Shown in pieces: positions 52,107 to 61,141 of a DNA stretch of 64,000 bases. Source of the stretch: Hyphomonas oceanitis SCH89. GTDB taxonomy: Bacteria > Pseudomonadota > Alphaproteobacteria > Caulobacterales > Hyphomonadaceae. The notes under the pieces are model-generated. The model was given only the letters and a program-made list of their open reading frames with translations, was not told where the DNA came from and did no database searches. The translations under genes were made by a program, and so were the position numbers. Each line of letters opens with the position of its first letter. The first letter of the stretch is position 1. Location: positions 1-64,000 of the forward strand of contig NZ_ARYL01000006.1 of assembly GCF_000685295.1 (NCBI RefSeq), in the 5' to 3' direction.

Positions 52107-53375
52107 TCAGGCCTTTTTCAGCCGTGCAATGTAGAATGTGTCGTGGTCGGATTCTCCGCCGGGACGTGTCAGGACATCTCCCGAAGACGTGATCGCGTGG
52201 GAAAAGCCGGGCACATCATTTGGCGTCACGGGCAGGCGTTGGACCCGGCCTGTGGCGAGGGCCGCTTCCACGATATCGACGCCTTCAGCCGGAAGAGGGG
52301 TGCATACGCAATAGATCAGTGTGCCGCCCGGCGCGAGCATGTCGATCGCCGCGTCCAGCAGGCGCGCCTGCGCCGCCGGAAAGCGGGCGACTTCAGCTTC
52401 ACGCTTGATCCAGGCGCCTTCCGGGTGGCGACGCAATGTGCCGAGCGCAGAACAGGGCGCGTCCAGCAGAATCTTCATCACGGGCTCATCCGGACGCCAT
52501 TCGTCGGCATTGGCCGTAACGATTGTCGCTTTCAGGCCCGTTCGCTGCAGGTTTTCCTTCAGGAGGCGAAGGCGGGGTGCAGAACGGTCAACAGCTGTAA
52601 CACTGGCGCCAGCGGCGGCCAGCTGGAGCGTCTTGCCACCCGGCGCGGCGCACAGATCGACAATCGTATCGCCCGGCTCAGGCGCCAGCAGGTGCGACGG
52701 GATCATGGCGGCGAGGTCCTGCACCCACCAGTCGCCCGACGCGAAACCGTCCATGTCTTCCACAGAGCCGGTCGGTACGGCGACGCCGCCACCGGGCACG
52801 GCCGTGCCGCCGGTTTCTGCGGCGACAGTCTCTGCATCGGATTTTGGGGTGAGGTAGAGGGTCGGCTCGGTGAGTTGGGCTCTGGCCAGGGCTTCAGCCT
52901 CTTCCGTTCCGTAGGCGGAAACAAGAATGTCCTTCAGCCAGTCCGGCCAGATGCCGAGCGGCGACATGCGCGTAAAATCAGGCCGCTCACGGTCTGCGCG
53001 GCGCAGGACCGCATTCAGGAAAGCGCCGCCGGAGCGGGCTTCGGGCCAGCCCTTGGCCGCTTCAACCGTTTCGCCGACGGCCGCATGTGGCGGTGTATCC
53101 ATCAGCCAAAGCTGCGTCACGCCTGTGCGCAGCAGGGCGCGTATCGGTGCAGTTACAGCAGGCAGGGGGCGGGAGAGGAGCGGCGCCAATGCGGTGTCGA
53201 TCCATCCGAGATGGCGCAGGGCCGAACTCGCAATGGCGCGTGCAAAGCCGCGGTCTGATCCTTCAAGCGTGTTGAAGATCTGGCTCGTCAGCATCGCATC
53301 GTCGAGCGTGCGGCGGCTGTCGAGGGTGAGGGTCAGCAGGTCGGCTGCTGCGCGGCGAATATCGGCTCCGGACAT
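52107..53375 (-). CDS. rsmB: 16S rRNA (cytosine-C5) methyltransferase RsmB-like
   Basis: Methylates C967 in 16S rRNA in characterised homologues. The 422-residue product has an N-terminal NusB-like helical domain (about 1-135: RRAAADLLTLTLDSRRTLDDA, RGFARAIASSALRHLG). The SAM-dependent domain carries DLCAAPGGKTLQLA, the PCS motif LLDAPCSALGTLRRHPE and the nucleophile motif IYCVCTP. The usual third-motif TC reads VC here (YCVCTP). It is downstream of htpX with 3 bp between them. Confidence 0.93.
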   Translation of the reverse strand: MSGADIRRAAADLLTLTLDSRRTLDDAMLTSQIFNTLEGSDRGFARAIASSALRHLGWIDTALAPLLSRPLPAVTAPIRALLRTGVTQLWLMDTPPHAAVGETVEAAKGWPEARSGGAFLNAVLRRADRERPDFTRMSPLGIWPDWLKDILVSAYGTEEAEALARAQLTEPTLYLTPKSDAETVAAETGGTAVPGGGVAVPTGSVEDMDGFASGDWWVQDLAAMIPSHLLAPEPGDTIVDLCAAPGGKTLQLAAAGASVTAVDRSAPRLRLLKENLQRTGLKATIVTANADEWRPDEPVMKILLDAPCSALGTLRRHPEGAWIKREAEVARFPAAQARLLDAAIDMLAPGGTLIYCVCTPLPAEGVDIVEAALATGRVQRLPVTPNDVPGFSHAITSSGDVLTRPGGESDHDTFYIARLKKA

Positions 53376-53378
53376 GGT

Positions 53379-54272
53379 TCAGCCCCAAGGTCCGGCAGCG
53401 CGGCGCATTTCAGGGCTGACGTCTGCATTGATCTGGTCACCCGCCATGCGGCGAAGGGCGGCCACGCGGCTGGCGGTGGACGGGTGCGTTGAGAACAGAT
53501 TGTCCGTGCCGCGCCCGCTCAGCGGATTGGAGATGTACATATGGGCCATGGCCGGGTTGCGCTCGGCCTGAACATTGACCGAGGCGCGTGCGCCGCGCTC
53601 GATCTTTTCAAGCGCCGAGGCGAGCCAGAGCGGGTTGCCACAAATCTCGGCGCCCTTGGCATCGGCTTCATACTCGCGCGACCGGCTGATCGCCATCTGG
53701 ACAAGACCAGCTGCCAGCGGCGCGATGATCATGATCGCGAGTGAGCCAATCAGGCCGGTACGCTCACGGCCAAAGAATAGCGCGAAATTGGCCAGCATGC
53801 CGATGGCGCCTGCAATGGTCGCGGTCACGGTCATGGTCAGCGTGTCGCGGTTGCGCACATGGGCGAGTTCGTGGGCCATGACACCGGCAACTTCCTCGCG
53901 GGTCAGCATGCCCAGCAGGCCTGTGGTGGCAGCGACAGCGGCATGGGATGGGCTGCGCCCGGTTGCGAAGGCATTGGGCTGTGGTGTTTCGATAATGTAG
54001 ATGCGCGGCGCTGGCAGGCCGGCGCGCTCGGCGAGCGAGGCCACGTCCTTGGCAAAGGTGCGCAGCATCGGGCTTTTATTGTCCGGCGTCAGTTCCTTGG
54101 CGCCCTGCATGCGCAGCACGATCTTGTCGGCGTTCCAGTAGGAAAACAGGTTCATTGCCGCCGCGACCACGAAGGCGATCGCCATGCCGGTCGTGCCGGC
54201 CACGAGATAACCGATGCCCATGAACAGGGCGGTCAGCATGGCTAGCAGGATGAATGTTTTCGCAGTCCCCAT
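53379..54272 (-). CDS. htpX: M48-family membrane metalloprotease HtpX
   Basis: Zinc protease of the inner membrane that degrades misfolded membrane proteins. The 297-residue product has two N-terminal helices (about 7-25, 30-46), the zinc motif HELAH (134-138), two further helices (about 150-190) and the third ligand Glu in [12 protein letters not shown]. It starts within CCCCATGGGG and has no clear ribosome site. It is divergent from the DUF1674 gene, a conserved alphaproteobacterial arrangement. Confidence 0.95.
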   Translation of the reverse strand: MGTAKTFILLAMLTALFMGIGYLVAGTTGMAIAFVVAAAMNLFSYWNADKIVLRMQGAKELTPDNKSPMLRTFAKDVASLAERAGLPAPRIYIIETPQPNAFATGRSPSHAAVAATTGLLGMLTREEVAGVMAHELAHVRNRDTLTMTVTATIAGAIGMLANFALFFGRERTGLIGSLAIMIIAPLAAGLVQMAISRSREYEADAKGAEICGNPLWLASALEKIERGARASVNVQAERNPAMAHMYISNPLSGRGTDNLFSTHPSTASRVAALRRMAGDQINADVSPEMRRAAGPWG

Positions 54273-54370
54273 GGGGGTATAGACTCCACTATGACGGCAG
54301 CGCGTTGTTTATGCGGGCGGTACCGCTAGGTATATGGTGACCGTTAACGAATTGAGGAGTCTGCTGGCAC

Positions 54371-54595
54371 ATGGGTGAAGAAACACCAAACACCGACCAC
54401 AGTTCCAACGAGGCAGAGCGTCGCAAGACCCTGTCGCCCGAGGCGCGCCGGGCGCTGGAAGAAGCCGATGCAAGACGCGCGGCTCAAGCGGCCGATGCGG
54501 CAGCCCTCCCTGAGGATGAAAATGGCGGTCCCCGGACAATCGAGCCGACCCGCTATGGTGACTGGGAGCGCAAGGGAATCGCCTACGATTTCTGA
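54371..54595 (+). CDS. DUF1674 protein, SDHAF4-like succinate dehydrogenase assembly factor
   Basis: The 74-residue product ends in the diagnostic DUF1674 motif NGGPRTIEPTRYGDWERKGIAYDF (read in parts: GGPRTIEPTRYGDW and KGIAYDF). The family is the bacterial relative of mitochondrial SDHAF4, which protects flavinated SdhA during complex II assembly. The N-terminal part is a charged low-complexity helix. GAGGAG lies upstream of the ATG. Confidence 0.92.
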   Translation: MGEETPNTDHSSNEAERRKTLSPEARRALEEADARRAAQAADAAALPEDENGGPRTIEPTRYGDWERKGIAYDF

Positions 54596-54608
54596 GGCTT
54601 GTGCGACG

Positions 54609-55630
54609 TCAGACGATGCCGTTATCGATCAGGCTCTGGCCGCCGGCAATAATGGCTTCCTTGGCGGTGTGCGGCTTCCACCCCAGAACGGTGCGGGCCT
54701 TTTCATTTGAAATCTGGCGCTGGCGGCCAAGCTCCGGCAGGATCTGCTTGAGCGTCGGATTAAAGATCGAGACCAGTTTCAGCACAAAATCCGGCATCGT
54801 GCCGTTCGGTATTTTCTTTTTGTAATCCGGAAAAGCCTCGCGCAGCACGTCGGCGACTTCGGAGAACCACATGAAGGGCTGGGAGAGCAGGAAGCGCTCC
54901 CCGGCGGCGGCCGGCAGCGTCATGGCGCTGACCTGCGCGCTGGCAACATCGCGTACGTCAACGATGCCGAAACCGATGCGCGGCACGGCGGGTATCTTTC
55001 CCGACATGGGCATGGTCAGCAATTCCAGCGAGGCGGAGAGATCGCCGCTCATGACCGGGCCCAGCACGGCGGCGGGGTTGATTACGGCCAGTTCCAGCCC
55101 CTTGCCTTCGCCGTTTACATAATCCCATGCAGCGCGCTCAGCGATTGTCTTTGATCGCGTATAGGCCGTGTTGTCCTTGAGATTGTTCGGGTTTGACCAG
55201 TGTTCTTCCGTGAGGATGGCTGGGCGCGCGTCGCCCCAGCCATAGGCAATGGCGGCCATGGATGAGGTCATCACAACACGTTTCACGCCAGCCGCCTTGG
55301 CAGCCTTCAAAACGCGTAAGGCGCCTTCCTTCGCAGGGCGGATCAGGTCTTCAGGATCTTTCGGCACGCCAGCAGGGAAGGGCGACGCAACATGCTGGCA
55401 TAGTCCATGCCTGCGACGGCGTCGGCCCAGCCGGCGTCTTTCTCGAGATTGGCTGCGTAGAGCTCGATATTGACCGGCTTGCCGGCATATTTGCTGAGCG
55501 CCGCGTTGAGTTTCGGCGCGCTGGAGGCAGACCGGGCGGTGCCCCGCACCTCGTGGCCCGCTTCAAGCAGCTGGAGAATGACGTGTCCGGCGATGAAGCC
55601 TGTTGCGCCCGTGACGAGAACCTTGGCCAT
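54609..55630 (-). pseudogene. Frameshifted NAD(P)-dependent dihydroflavonol reductase-like gene
   Basis: An extended-SDR gene split into two frames. The first frame (55630 to 55343) holds MAKVLVTGATGFIAGHVILQLLEAG with the nucleotide motif and runs to GMDY. After that it goes out of frame and stops. The second frame (usable from near 55400 down to 54609) continues QHVASPFPAGVPKDPEDLIRP, then VVMTSSMAA and the catalytic YTRSK. Joining the two with one added base near 55396-55401 gives a normal protein of about 340 residues. It is either a real single-base deletion or a sequencing error. Confidence 0.85.
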
Positions 55631-55676
55631 GCGAACCTCCCTGATGTGCGTGAACGATGAACGCGATCACCAAAAT

Positions 55677-56615
55677 TCACAAGGGCGGCGTTGCCGCGCG
55701 GCCTGATAGCCTGTGTTCCCTGTAGGTAATGTAAAACGTGGCGGAAATGATGATCGCGGTGCCGACCCACGTCCATGGCCCCGGCAGGAGATGGAAGAGC
55801 AGCCAGTCGACCATGGCCGCCATGGGCAGGCGGAGATAGTCGATGGGTGACAGGAAGGATGCGTCGCCAATGCTCATGCCGCGAATATAGAGATACTGGC
55901 CAAGTGCGCCGCAGAGGCCCATCAGGCCGATCATGCTCCAGTCGAGCAGCGACGGTGCCACTGCGGGCCATTTCCAGATCGCGAGCGGCAGAAGGAGTAT
56001 GGACGACAGGAGGTTGGCCCAGATCAGCAGTGTCATGGGCCTATGCAGGCGTGACAGCGACTTCACCAAGGCGATGGCGCCCGCCATGCAGAAGGCGGCG
56101 CCAAGGGCCAGGCCCGTGCCGAGGCTGACCCCCGTTTGTGGATGCGTCATGACAAGTACGCCGACAAAGCCGGCAAGCGTGGCGCCCCATCGGTGCCAGC
56201 CGACCGTTTCACGCAAGAACAGAGCAGCGATGACCGTGATGAACATGGCCCGCGAGAAACTGATCGCATTGAATTCCGACAGCGGTAAACCTACGGCATC
56301 GGACACGGCATAAAAACTGAGAATGAAGCCCATCGTGCCAAACACGCTGCGCAGGAAAACCATGCCCGGTTGCTGCACGCGCATGATGCCTAGCCCGTAT
56401 CGGAAGATGACAGGCAGAGTAATGAGGAGCGCTACTGCGGTACGCCAGAAGGCCAGAAAACCGGGGTCATAATCAGCGGACTGTATCTTCGACAGCGTCA
56501 GGAAGGCTGTGAATACGGCGCCTGACGCGGCCATCCAGAGCGCACCTTCCAGATTGCGCGCGCCTTGCGGACGGTTATCTTCAGCCGCGTCAGACACATG
56601 TGGGCTATTTGCCAT
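55677..56615 (-). CDS. EamA/DMT-family transporter
   Basis: The 312-residue product has ten predicted membrane helices in two EamA repeats (FTAFLTLSKIQSADYDPGFLAFWRT in outline; second repeat from GLALGAAFCMAGAIALVKSL). Members export small metabolites; the substrate is unknown. The ATG at 56613-56615 overlaps the start codon of the divergent plus-strand gene within CATG. An open frame extends upstream into that gene but would not be the likely start. Confidence 0.88.
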   Translation of the reverse strand: MANSPHVSDAAEDNRPQGARNLEGALWMAASGAVFTAFLTLSKIQSADYDPGFLAFWRTAVALLITLPVIFRYGLGIMRVQQPGMVFLRSVFGTMGFILSFYAVSDAVGLPLSEFNAISFSRAMFITVIAALFLRETVGWHRWGATLAGFVGVLVMTHPQTGVSLGTGLALGAAFCMAGAIALVKSLSRLHRPMTLLIWANLLSSILLLPLAIWKWPAVAPSLLDWSMIGLMGLCGALGQYLYIRGMSIGDASFLSPIDYLRLPMAAMVDWLLFHLLPGPWTWVGTAIIISATFYITYREHRLSGRAATPPL

Positions 56616-56898
56616 GAACCCTTTTACCGCTTCCGAGATCGACGAGATTGATCGCCTGTGGCGCCAATTGCCGATCGAACACATGTGGACCGGCTGGGCA
56701 ACAGCAGGCGAGGCGCCCGAACAGGTCTGGATATTTCGCACCCGCGCGCACTGGCGCCGTTTCCCGCTGACCAAGAGCGCCAAGGGCTATGTTCTTGCCG
56801 ACGAGAAGGGCCGCCGGATGTTCCGCTCCGCAACGCTCGAAGACCTGTTGCAGGCCGTCGAGGCCATCCCGGGGCTGGCCGATACGGTTCAGGACTGA
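56614..56898 (+). CDS. Small hypothetical protein divergent from the EamA gene
   Basis: The 94-residue product, MNPFTASEIDEIDRLWRQLP onward, contains WTGWATAG, WIFRTRAHWRRFPL and a terminal helical segment EDLLQAVEAIPGLADT. It is rich in Trp and Arg and predicted cytoplasmic. I do not recognise the family. The start overlaps the EamA start in the same CATG, and its 3' end overlaps the convergent SDR gene by 10 bp. Confidence 0.65.
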   Translation: MNPFTASEIDEIDRLWRQLPIEHMWTGWATAGEAPEQVWIFRTRAHWRRFPLTKSAKGYVLADEKGRRMFRSATLEDLLQAVEAIPGLADTVQD

Positions 56899-57770
56899 GC
56901 GGCCATCGCAAGCCGCATCTGCTCGGCCTGTTCGGGCGAAATGCCCATCGCATCCAGCAGCGGACTAGCGACCTGCTCGTTCCAGCTATGTGGAGGTCCG
57001 ACCGTCATGCCGCCATCGACGAGGAATTCGCCGCCGGTAATGAAGCTGGCAGCATCCGAGGCGAGGAAAGCAGCCATTTCGGCAATGTCGCTGCCGCGCC
57101 CGACGCGCCCGATGGGCTGCATGCTGCCACCCGCCTGCGAGACCATTTCGGCCATCTGATCGGCCACTTCACGCGAGAGCCCCAGCGACGCGCCGAAGAT
57201 GGATGTCGCGATGAAGCCCGGGAGGATGGCATTGACGCGAATCTGGTATTTCGCGAGTTCGGCCGCTGCCAGCTTGGAGAAATGCGCGACACCCTTCTTG
57301 GCGACCGAATAGGTGATTGGCGCATAGCCCGCGCAGACGGCGCTGATCGACGACGTGTTGATGACCGATCCCTTGCCGCGCGCCTTCATATGCGGAATGG
57401 CAAACTTTGTGCCCGCGAAGACCTGCTTCAGGAGCAGATTCATGGTTGCGTCAAAGCCGTCGAGATCAAGTTCCTCGACGCTGGTTGGCGTGCCGCCATG
57501 GCCCGCATTGTTCCAGAGAATGTCGAGGCCGCCAAACGCATCCACGGCTGATTGCATCAGCGCTTCAAGCTGGCCCATGTCGGTCACGTCGCAATGCGTG
57601 AAGCGAACCTTGTCAGGCCCGAAGCGCGTTTCCAGTGCCTTTCCCTTCTCGTCCTGAACGTCCCCGGCGATCACCTGCGCCCCGGCCGCAACGAACGTTT
57701 CAACGCCCGCAAGCCCGATACCGCTGGCCGCGCCTGTGATGATGGCAACCTTGCCCTTGAGATCCGTCAT
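56889..57770 (-). CDS. SDR-family oxidoreductase (classical)
   Basis: The 293-residue product has TGAASGIG near residue 12, the NNAGHGG motif, catalytic Ser in NTSSIS, YSVAKKG for the Tyr-Lys pair, and GGEFLVDGGMTVGP near the C-terminus. It probably uses NAD(H), since an Asp in GDVQDE follows beta-2. GGGAGG precedes the ATG at 57770, which is preferred over an upstream in-frame start. Substrate unknown. Confidence 0.92.
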   Translation of the reverse strand: MTDLKGKVAIITGAASGIGLAGVETFVAAGAQVIAGDVQDEKGKALETRFGPDKVRFTHCDVTDMGQLEALMQSAVDAFGGLDILWNNAGHGGTPTSVEELDLDGFDATMNLLLKQVFAGTKFAIPHMKARGKGSVINTSSISAVCAGYAPITYSVAKKGVAHFSKLAAAELAKYQIRVNAILPGFIATSIFGASLGLSREVADQMAEMVSQAGGSMQPIGRVGRGSDIAEMAAFLASDAASFITGGEFLVDGGMTVGPPHSWNEQVASPLLDAMGISPEQAEQMRLAMAAQS

Positions 57771-57851
57771 GGCTTTTATCCTCCCGTTTTGCGCAGCATG
57801 GGCGCGGCTTCCGCACGGGACGTCAAGGTGCATGGAAAAAGTTTTGCGGGC

Positions 57852-58736
57852 TCAGTCCGGTTTGCTGATGCCGAAGCGCTTGGCGAAGATCCCGTCCAGC
57901 ATGCGCTTGGGCAGGCGGGTAGGGATGGTCCAGTTGGTCAGCTTGTTCGGGACCGGGGCGTAGCGGGCCTTCGGGCTGGAATCTTCCAGCGCCGTCTGCA
58001 CGATCTGGCCGATCTCGACAGGCTCGAGGCCGGTGCGCCCACCGCCGAGCATGACCTCCTCGAACTTTTTCAGAGGCCCGGCCCAGTCGCTGTTGGCATA
58101 GGGCTGGTCCGTATTGGCTTCCTCCGCCTTGTCCCAGATCGGCGTCTTGACCGAGCCGGGGCCGATCGCGATGGCGTCGATGCCATAGATCATCAGCTCG
58201 CGGCGCAGGCTGTCGGTGAGCGCTTCGACGGCGTGCTTGGTGGCCGCATAGGCGCCGAGGAAAGGCGCAGCGAGGCGGCCGCCAACGCTGGTGATGTTGA
58301 CGATGCGGCCGGGCCGGCCTTTGCGGTCCGGGTCAGACCCCAGCAGGGGGATGAAGGCCTGCGAGGTGCGCATCAGGCCGAAGACATTGACCTCGAAATG
58401 CGCTTCGAATTCGTCCATGGGCTGTAGCGCCAACGGGCCGATCTTGGCGATGCCGGCATTGTTGACGAGGCCGCCCAACCGCGTGCCGCCCAGAGAATCC
58501 GATACCGTCTTGACGGCGGCATCCACGCTCTCCGGTTTGGTTACGTCAATGATCAGCGGGCGTAGGTCGCCGGTCGATCCGGCCTTCAGCGCCTCACCGT
58601 CAGACTCCTTGCGCACGCCGGCGAAAACGCGCCAGCCATGCTGGGCGAGATGGCGGGCGGTCGCCGCGCCGATGCCGGTCGAGGCGCCCGTTACTACGAC
58701 GGTTCGGGGGGAATTCGGGGTCGTATCCTGGGTCAT
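57852..58736 (-). CDS. SDR-family oxidoreductase (classical, second copy)
   Basis: The 294-residue product has TGASTGIGAATARHL, NNAGIAKIGPLAL, catalytic NITSVGGR and YAATKHAVEAL, and a longer C-terminal part typical of retinol/steroid-dehydrogenase-like SDRs. Its sequence differs clearly from the neighbouring SDR, so it is not a recent duplication. Arg in GVRKES suggests NADP(H). Confidence 0.91.
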   Translation of the reverse strand: MTQDTTPNSPRTVVVTGASTGIGAATARHLAQHGWRVFAGVRKESDGEALKAGSTGDLRPLIIDVTKPESVDAAVKTVSDSLGGTRLGGLVNNAGIAKIGPLALQPMDEFEAHFEVNVFGLMRTSQAFIPLLGSDPDRKGRPGRIVNITSVGGRLAAPFLGAYAATKHAVEALTDSLRRELMIYGIDAIAIGPGSVKTPIWDKAEEANTDQPYANSDWAGPLKKFEEVMLGGGRTGLEPVEIGQIVQTALEDSSPKARYAPVPNKLTNWTIPTRLPKRMLDGIFAKRFGISKPD

Positions 58737-58761
58737 GAGAGGCCTTTACGGAGTGAGAGGT

Positions 58762-59265
58762 CTAGTCGGATGTGTTCGCCTTGCCGCCCTCGATCACGCG
58801 GAAGCTGGGGCGCGCAGGGGGCGTTGGCGGGGTATTCCCGGACCGTTCGTGGGGCGGCGCCGGGGGCGCTGCAGAGACAAGGCGGGGTTTTGACGGGGTA
58901 GGAGGCGGTGGCGGTGCCGGATCCTCGGCCTCCGCCTCTTCCGCTTCGGTGTCGACATTGCGTACACGCGGCTCATAGGCCGGGCGAGATTTCGACTTGA
59001 AGCTTGAGCCGCCCTTGCCGCGCGCCTTCTTGTCGATCTCTTTCAGCTTGATGCGCTGAAGGGCCGAAAGAGCGTCACCCTCGGCACCTTTCTCGGGGTC
59101 GGCAAACGCAGAGCCATAGGTCTCGATGCGTTGCTCGACCTCTTCCAGGAACTGGCGTTCCCAATCGGAGAGTTCCGGACCGAGACCCTGTTCCGCAAGC
59201 GCAGCGGCCTTGCGCAGTTTGCGCAGGGCTGCACGTTTCTTGCGTTCGTCGACGTCGCGGGACAT
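58762..59265 (-). CDS. Hypothetical protein with disordered proline-rich tail
   Basis: The 167-residue product has a charged helical N-terminal half (RDVDERKKRAALRKLRKAAALAEQG, WERQFLEEVEQRIETYGSAF) and a low-complexity C-terminal half rich in Pro, Glu and Ala (PAPPPPPTPSKPR). It ends in a short conserved-looking SFRVIEGGKANTSD. It lies directly downstream of gapR. No function is assigned. Confidence 0.65.
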   Translation of the reverse strand: MSRDVDERKKRAALRKLRKAAALAEQGLGPELSDWERQFLEEVEQRIETYGSAFADPEKGAEGDALSALQRIKLKEIDKKARGKGGSSFKSKSRPAYEPRVRNVDTEAEEAEAEDPAPPPPPTPSKPRLVSAAPPAPPHERSGNTPPTPPARPSFRVIEGGKANTSD

Positions 59266-59306
59266 GGAATGAGACTTAGGTCATTCCGGGTCGAAGGCCA
59301 ATGGGA

Positions 59307-59567
59307 TCAGGCGTCGCCTGTAGCCAGAAGGTAGAGTTCCAGCATCATTTCCTGCTCTTCGCGGTCGGCCTTGTCGACCTTGCGCAGGCGGATGACCTGG
59401 CGGAGCGCTTTCACGTCAAAGCCGAAAGCCTTGGCCTCGGCGTAAACTTCCTTGATCTGCTCGGCGACCTCTTTCTTTTCTTCTTCGAGACGCTCGATCT
59501 TGCCGACAGTCTGGCGAAGCTTTTCCTTGGTGGTCTCGGTCAGGTGCGTGGCGGCAGCGTCTTCCAT
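59307..59567 (-). CDS. gapR: GapR nucleoid-associated protein (DUF2312)
   Basis: GapR binds overtwisted AT-rich DNA and supports replication and topoisomerase action in Caulobacter. The 86-residue product matches the family along its length: LRQTVGKIERLEEEKKEVAEQIKEVYAEAKAFGFDVKAL in outline, then RQVIRLRKVDKADREEQEMMLELYLLA. It is a helical coiled-coil protein of usual size. Confidence 0.95.
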   Translation of the reverse strand: MEDAAATHLTETTKEKLRQTVGKIERLEEEKKEVAEQIKEVYAEAKAFGFDVKALRQVIRLRKVDKADREEQEMMLELYLLATGDA

Positions 59568-59612
59568 GAAGATGGTCCTCGAATCGATATGGCGGGGGGC
59601 AGGCCGAGCCTC

Positions 59613-60566
59613 TTAGCGAGACTTATCGTTAATGGCCAGACGCCGTATGGCATCAGCTACATCTGCGCCGTGCGCATGATGCGGCATGTGGCCTTCATCG
59701 GGCAGGATGACGAGGTCGACTTCCACCTGTTTCTTCAGCTTGCCGACATGCAGGTTCGGCTTGATCACCGTGTCCTGGCTGCCGGAGAAGACCACGATTG
59801 GCACCTTGAGTTCGGGATAGCGCGGAGACTGGGCGCCGAGTTCTTGCTGCAGCGCCTGCACATCCTGCGCATTGGCGCGGAAGTTCGGCGGGCGGAAGAG
59901 AAGGCCGATGGCCGATTTCTCGAAATAGCCTTCCGGCACGGGTGCCGGTTTGAAAACGCCATCAATGCCTGCCTTGACCTGAGCCGGGCCAACGGTGGGC
60001 ACGAGCTGGGTGAAGACGGGCCCAACGAGCGGTGTTGCAGAGATGCCATTGTACCAGGCCTGTCCGCCGCCGCCCCAGTCATGGGTCACGGGTGCAATCA
60101 GGACGAGGCCCTGCACAAGGTCTGGCCGGTCGAGCGCGAGGCGCAGCGCCACGCCGCCGCCAAAGGAGTGGCCGACGATGACGGCCTTTTCGCCCGGCGC
60201 AAGCTGGTCAAGCACGCCAGCCATCTGGGCGGCCTGTTCGCCGAGATGCTCGGCGCCGTCAAAGCGTTCGGAATAGCCATGGCCCGGCCTGTCGGCCATG
60301 AAGATGCGGTGATCTGCCGAAAGGCGCGGGGCGAGTGTCCATGTGAATTCGCGCGCATTGGCGCTGGCGCCATGGATCATCAGGATTGGCGGGCCCGATT
60401 TGCCGGCTGTCAGCACGTTTACGCCATGGCCGTTGACGGTCAGCATCCGGCCTTCAGACTCTGGATTGGCGGCTTCTATCTTCGACGTATAGGCCGCGCT
60501 GGACACGCAGGCGCCGGCGCCAACAGCCGTAAGGGCAATCAAGGCGAGGCTGATCATGCGTTTCAA
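59613..60566 (-). CDS. Exported alpha/beta hydrolase, probable lipoprotein
   Basis: The 317-residue product has a lipoprotein-like signal (ALIALTAVGAGACVSS, lipid Cys near 20). The hydrolase fold has MIHGASANAREF, the nucleophile motif GHSFGGG, acid region FSGSQDTV and base DEGHMPHHA. It is predicted periplasmic or outer-membrane. The ester substrate is unknown. Its start overlaps the upstream TPR gene stop by 4 nt. Confidence 0.87.
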   Translation of the reverse strand: MKRMISLALIALTAVGAGACVSSAAYTSKIEAANPESEGRMLTVNGHGVNVLTAGKSGPPILMIHGASANAREFTWTLAPRLSADHRIFMADRPGHGYSERFDGAEHLGEQAAQMAGVLDQLAPGEKAVIVGHSFGGGVALRLALDRPDLVQGLVLIAPVTHDWGGGGQAWYNGISATPLVGPVFTQLVPTVGPAQVKAGIDGVFKPAPVPEGYFEKSAIGLLFRPPNFRANAQDVQALQQELGAQSPRYPELKVPIVVFSGSQDTVIKPNLHVGKLKKQVEVDLVILPDEGHMPHHAHGADVADAIRRLAINDKSR

Positions 60567-61141
60567 AGTCCCTGGCCTTCGGCCTGCTTGGCGAGACGCT
60601 TCTCGGCCTGCAGGGCCTGGGTCATGAAAGGATAGATGTCGAGCGCCTGACGGTAGGCGGCGAGCGCTTCCTTCTCTGCCCCCATGGTTTCCATCATGAT
60701 GCCGAGCCCGGCCCAGGCGCCGAAATGGCGCGGCTCCAGTCGCAAGGCCTCGTTCAGGTCGCGCAGGGCTTCGGGAAAGTTTTCGTCATTCAGGAACAGG
60801 CTCGCGCGGCGGCTCCAGGCCTCGGCATAGTCCGGCTCGATCATGATGGCGCGATCGTAGAGGGCGCGGGCGGTGTCATATTCGCCGACCGTCTGTGCAT
60901 CGACGGCGCGCTCCATGATCATGTCGACGGTGGGCGAGCCCGATTCCATCCAGGCGGCCCAGATGTCCTGCGCGGCGTCATTGGCTTCGCTCTCGCTCGG
61001 CGCGTCGTGCAGTTTTTGGAACATTTCGTCCGACGGGGCGGCAGAGGCCTGCCCGGCAAGGAGAAACGCAGCAAGGATGAGCGGCCTGAACATGAAACCC
61101 AATATGGACGGGAAGCGCGCGGCGGCAACAGGTGTTTGCAT
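60563..61141 (-). CDS. Exported TPR protein
   Basis: The product has a signal peptide (FRPLILAAFLLAGQASAAPSDE) and about three TPR units (ARALYDRAIMIEPDYAEAW, ALRDLNEALRLEPRHFGAW, ALAAYRQALDIYPFMTQA). I place the start at the ATG 61139-61141, which overlaps the HAD stop as TGATG; an in-frame ATG at 61093 gives a more usual signal peptide and cannot be excluded. It is probably a periplasmic scaffold. Confidence 0.8.
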   Translation of the reverse strand: MQTPVAAARFPSILGFMFRPLILAAFLLAGQASAAPSDEMFQKLHDAPSESEANDAAQDIWAAWMESGSPTVDMIMERAVDAQTVGEYDTARALYDRAIMIEPDYAEAWSRRASLFLNDENFPEALRDLNEALRLEPRHFGAWAGLGIMMETMGAEKEALAAYRQALDIYPFMTQALQAEKRLAKQAEGQGL

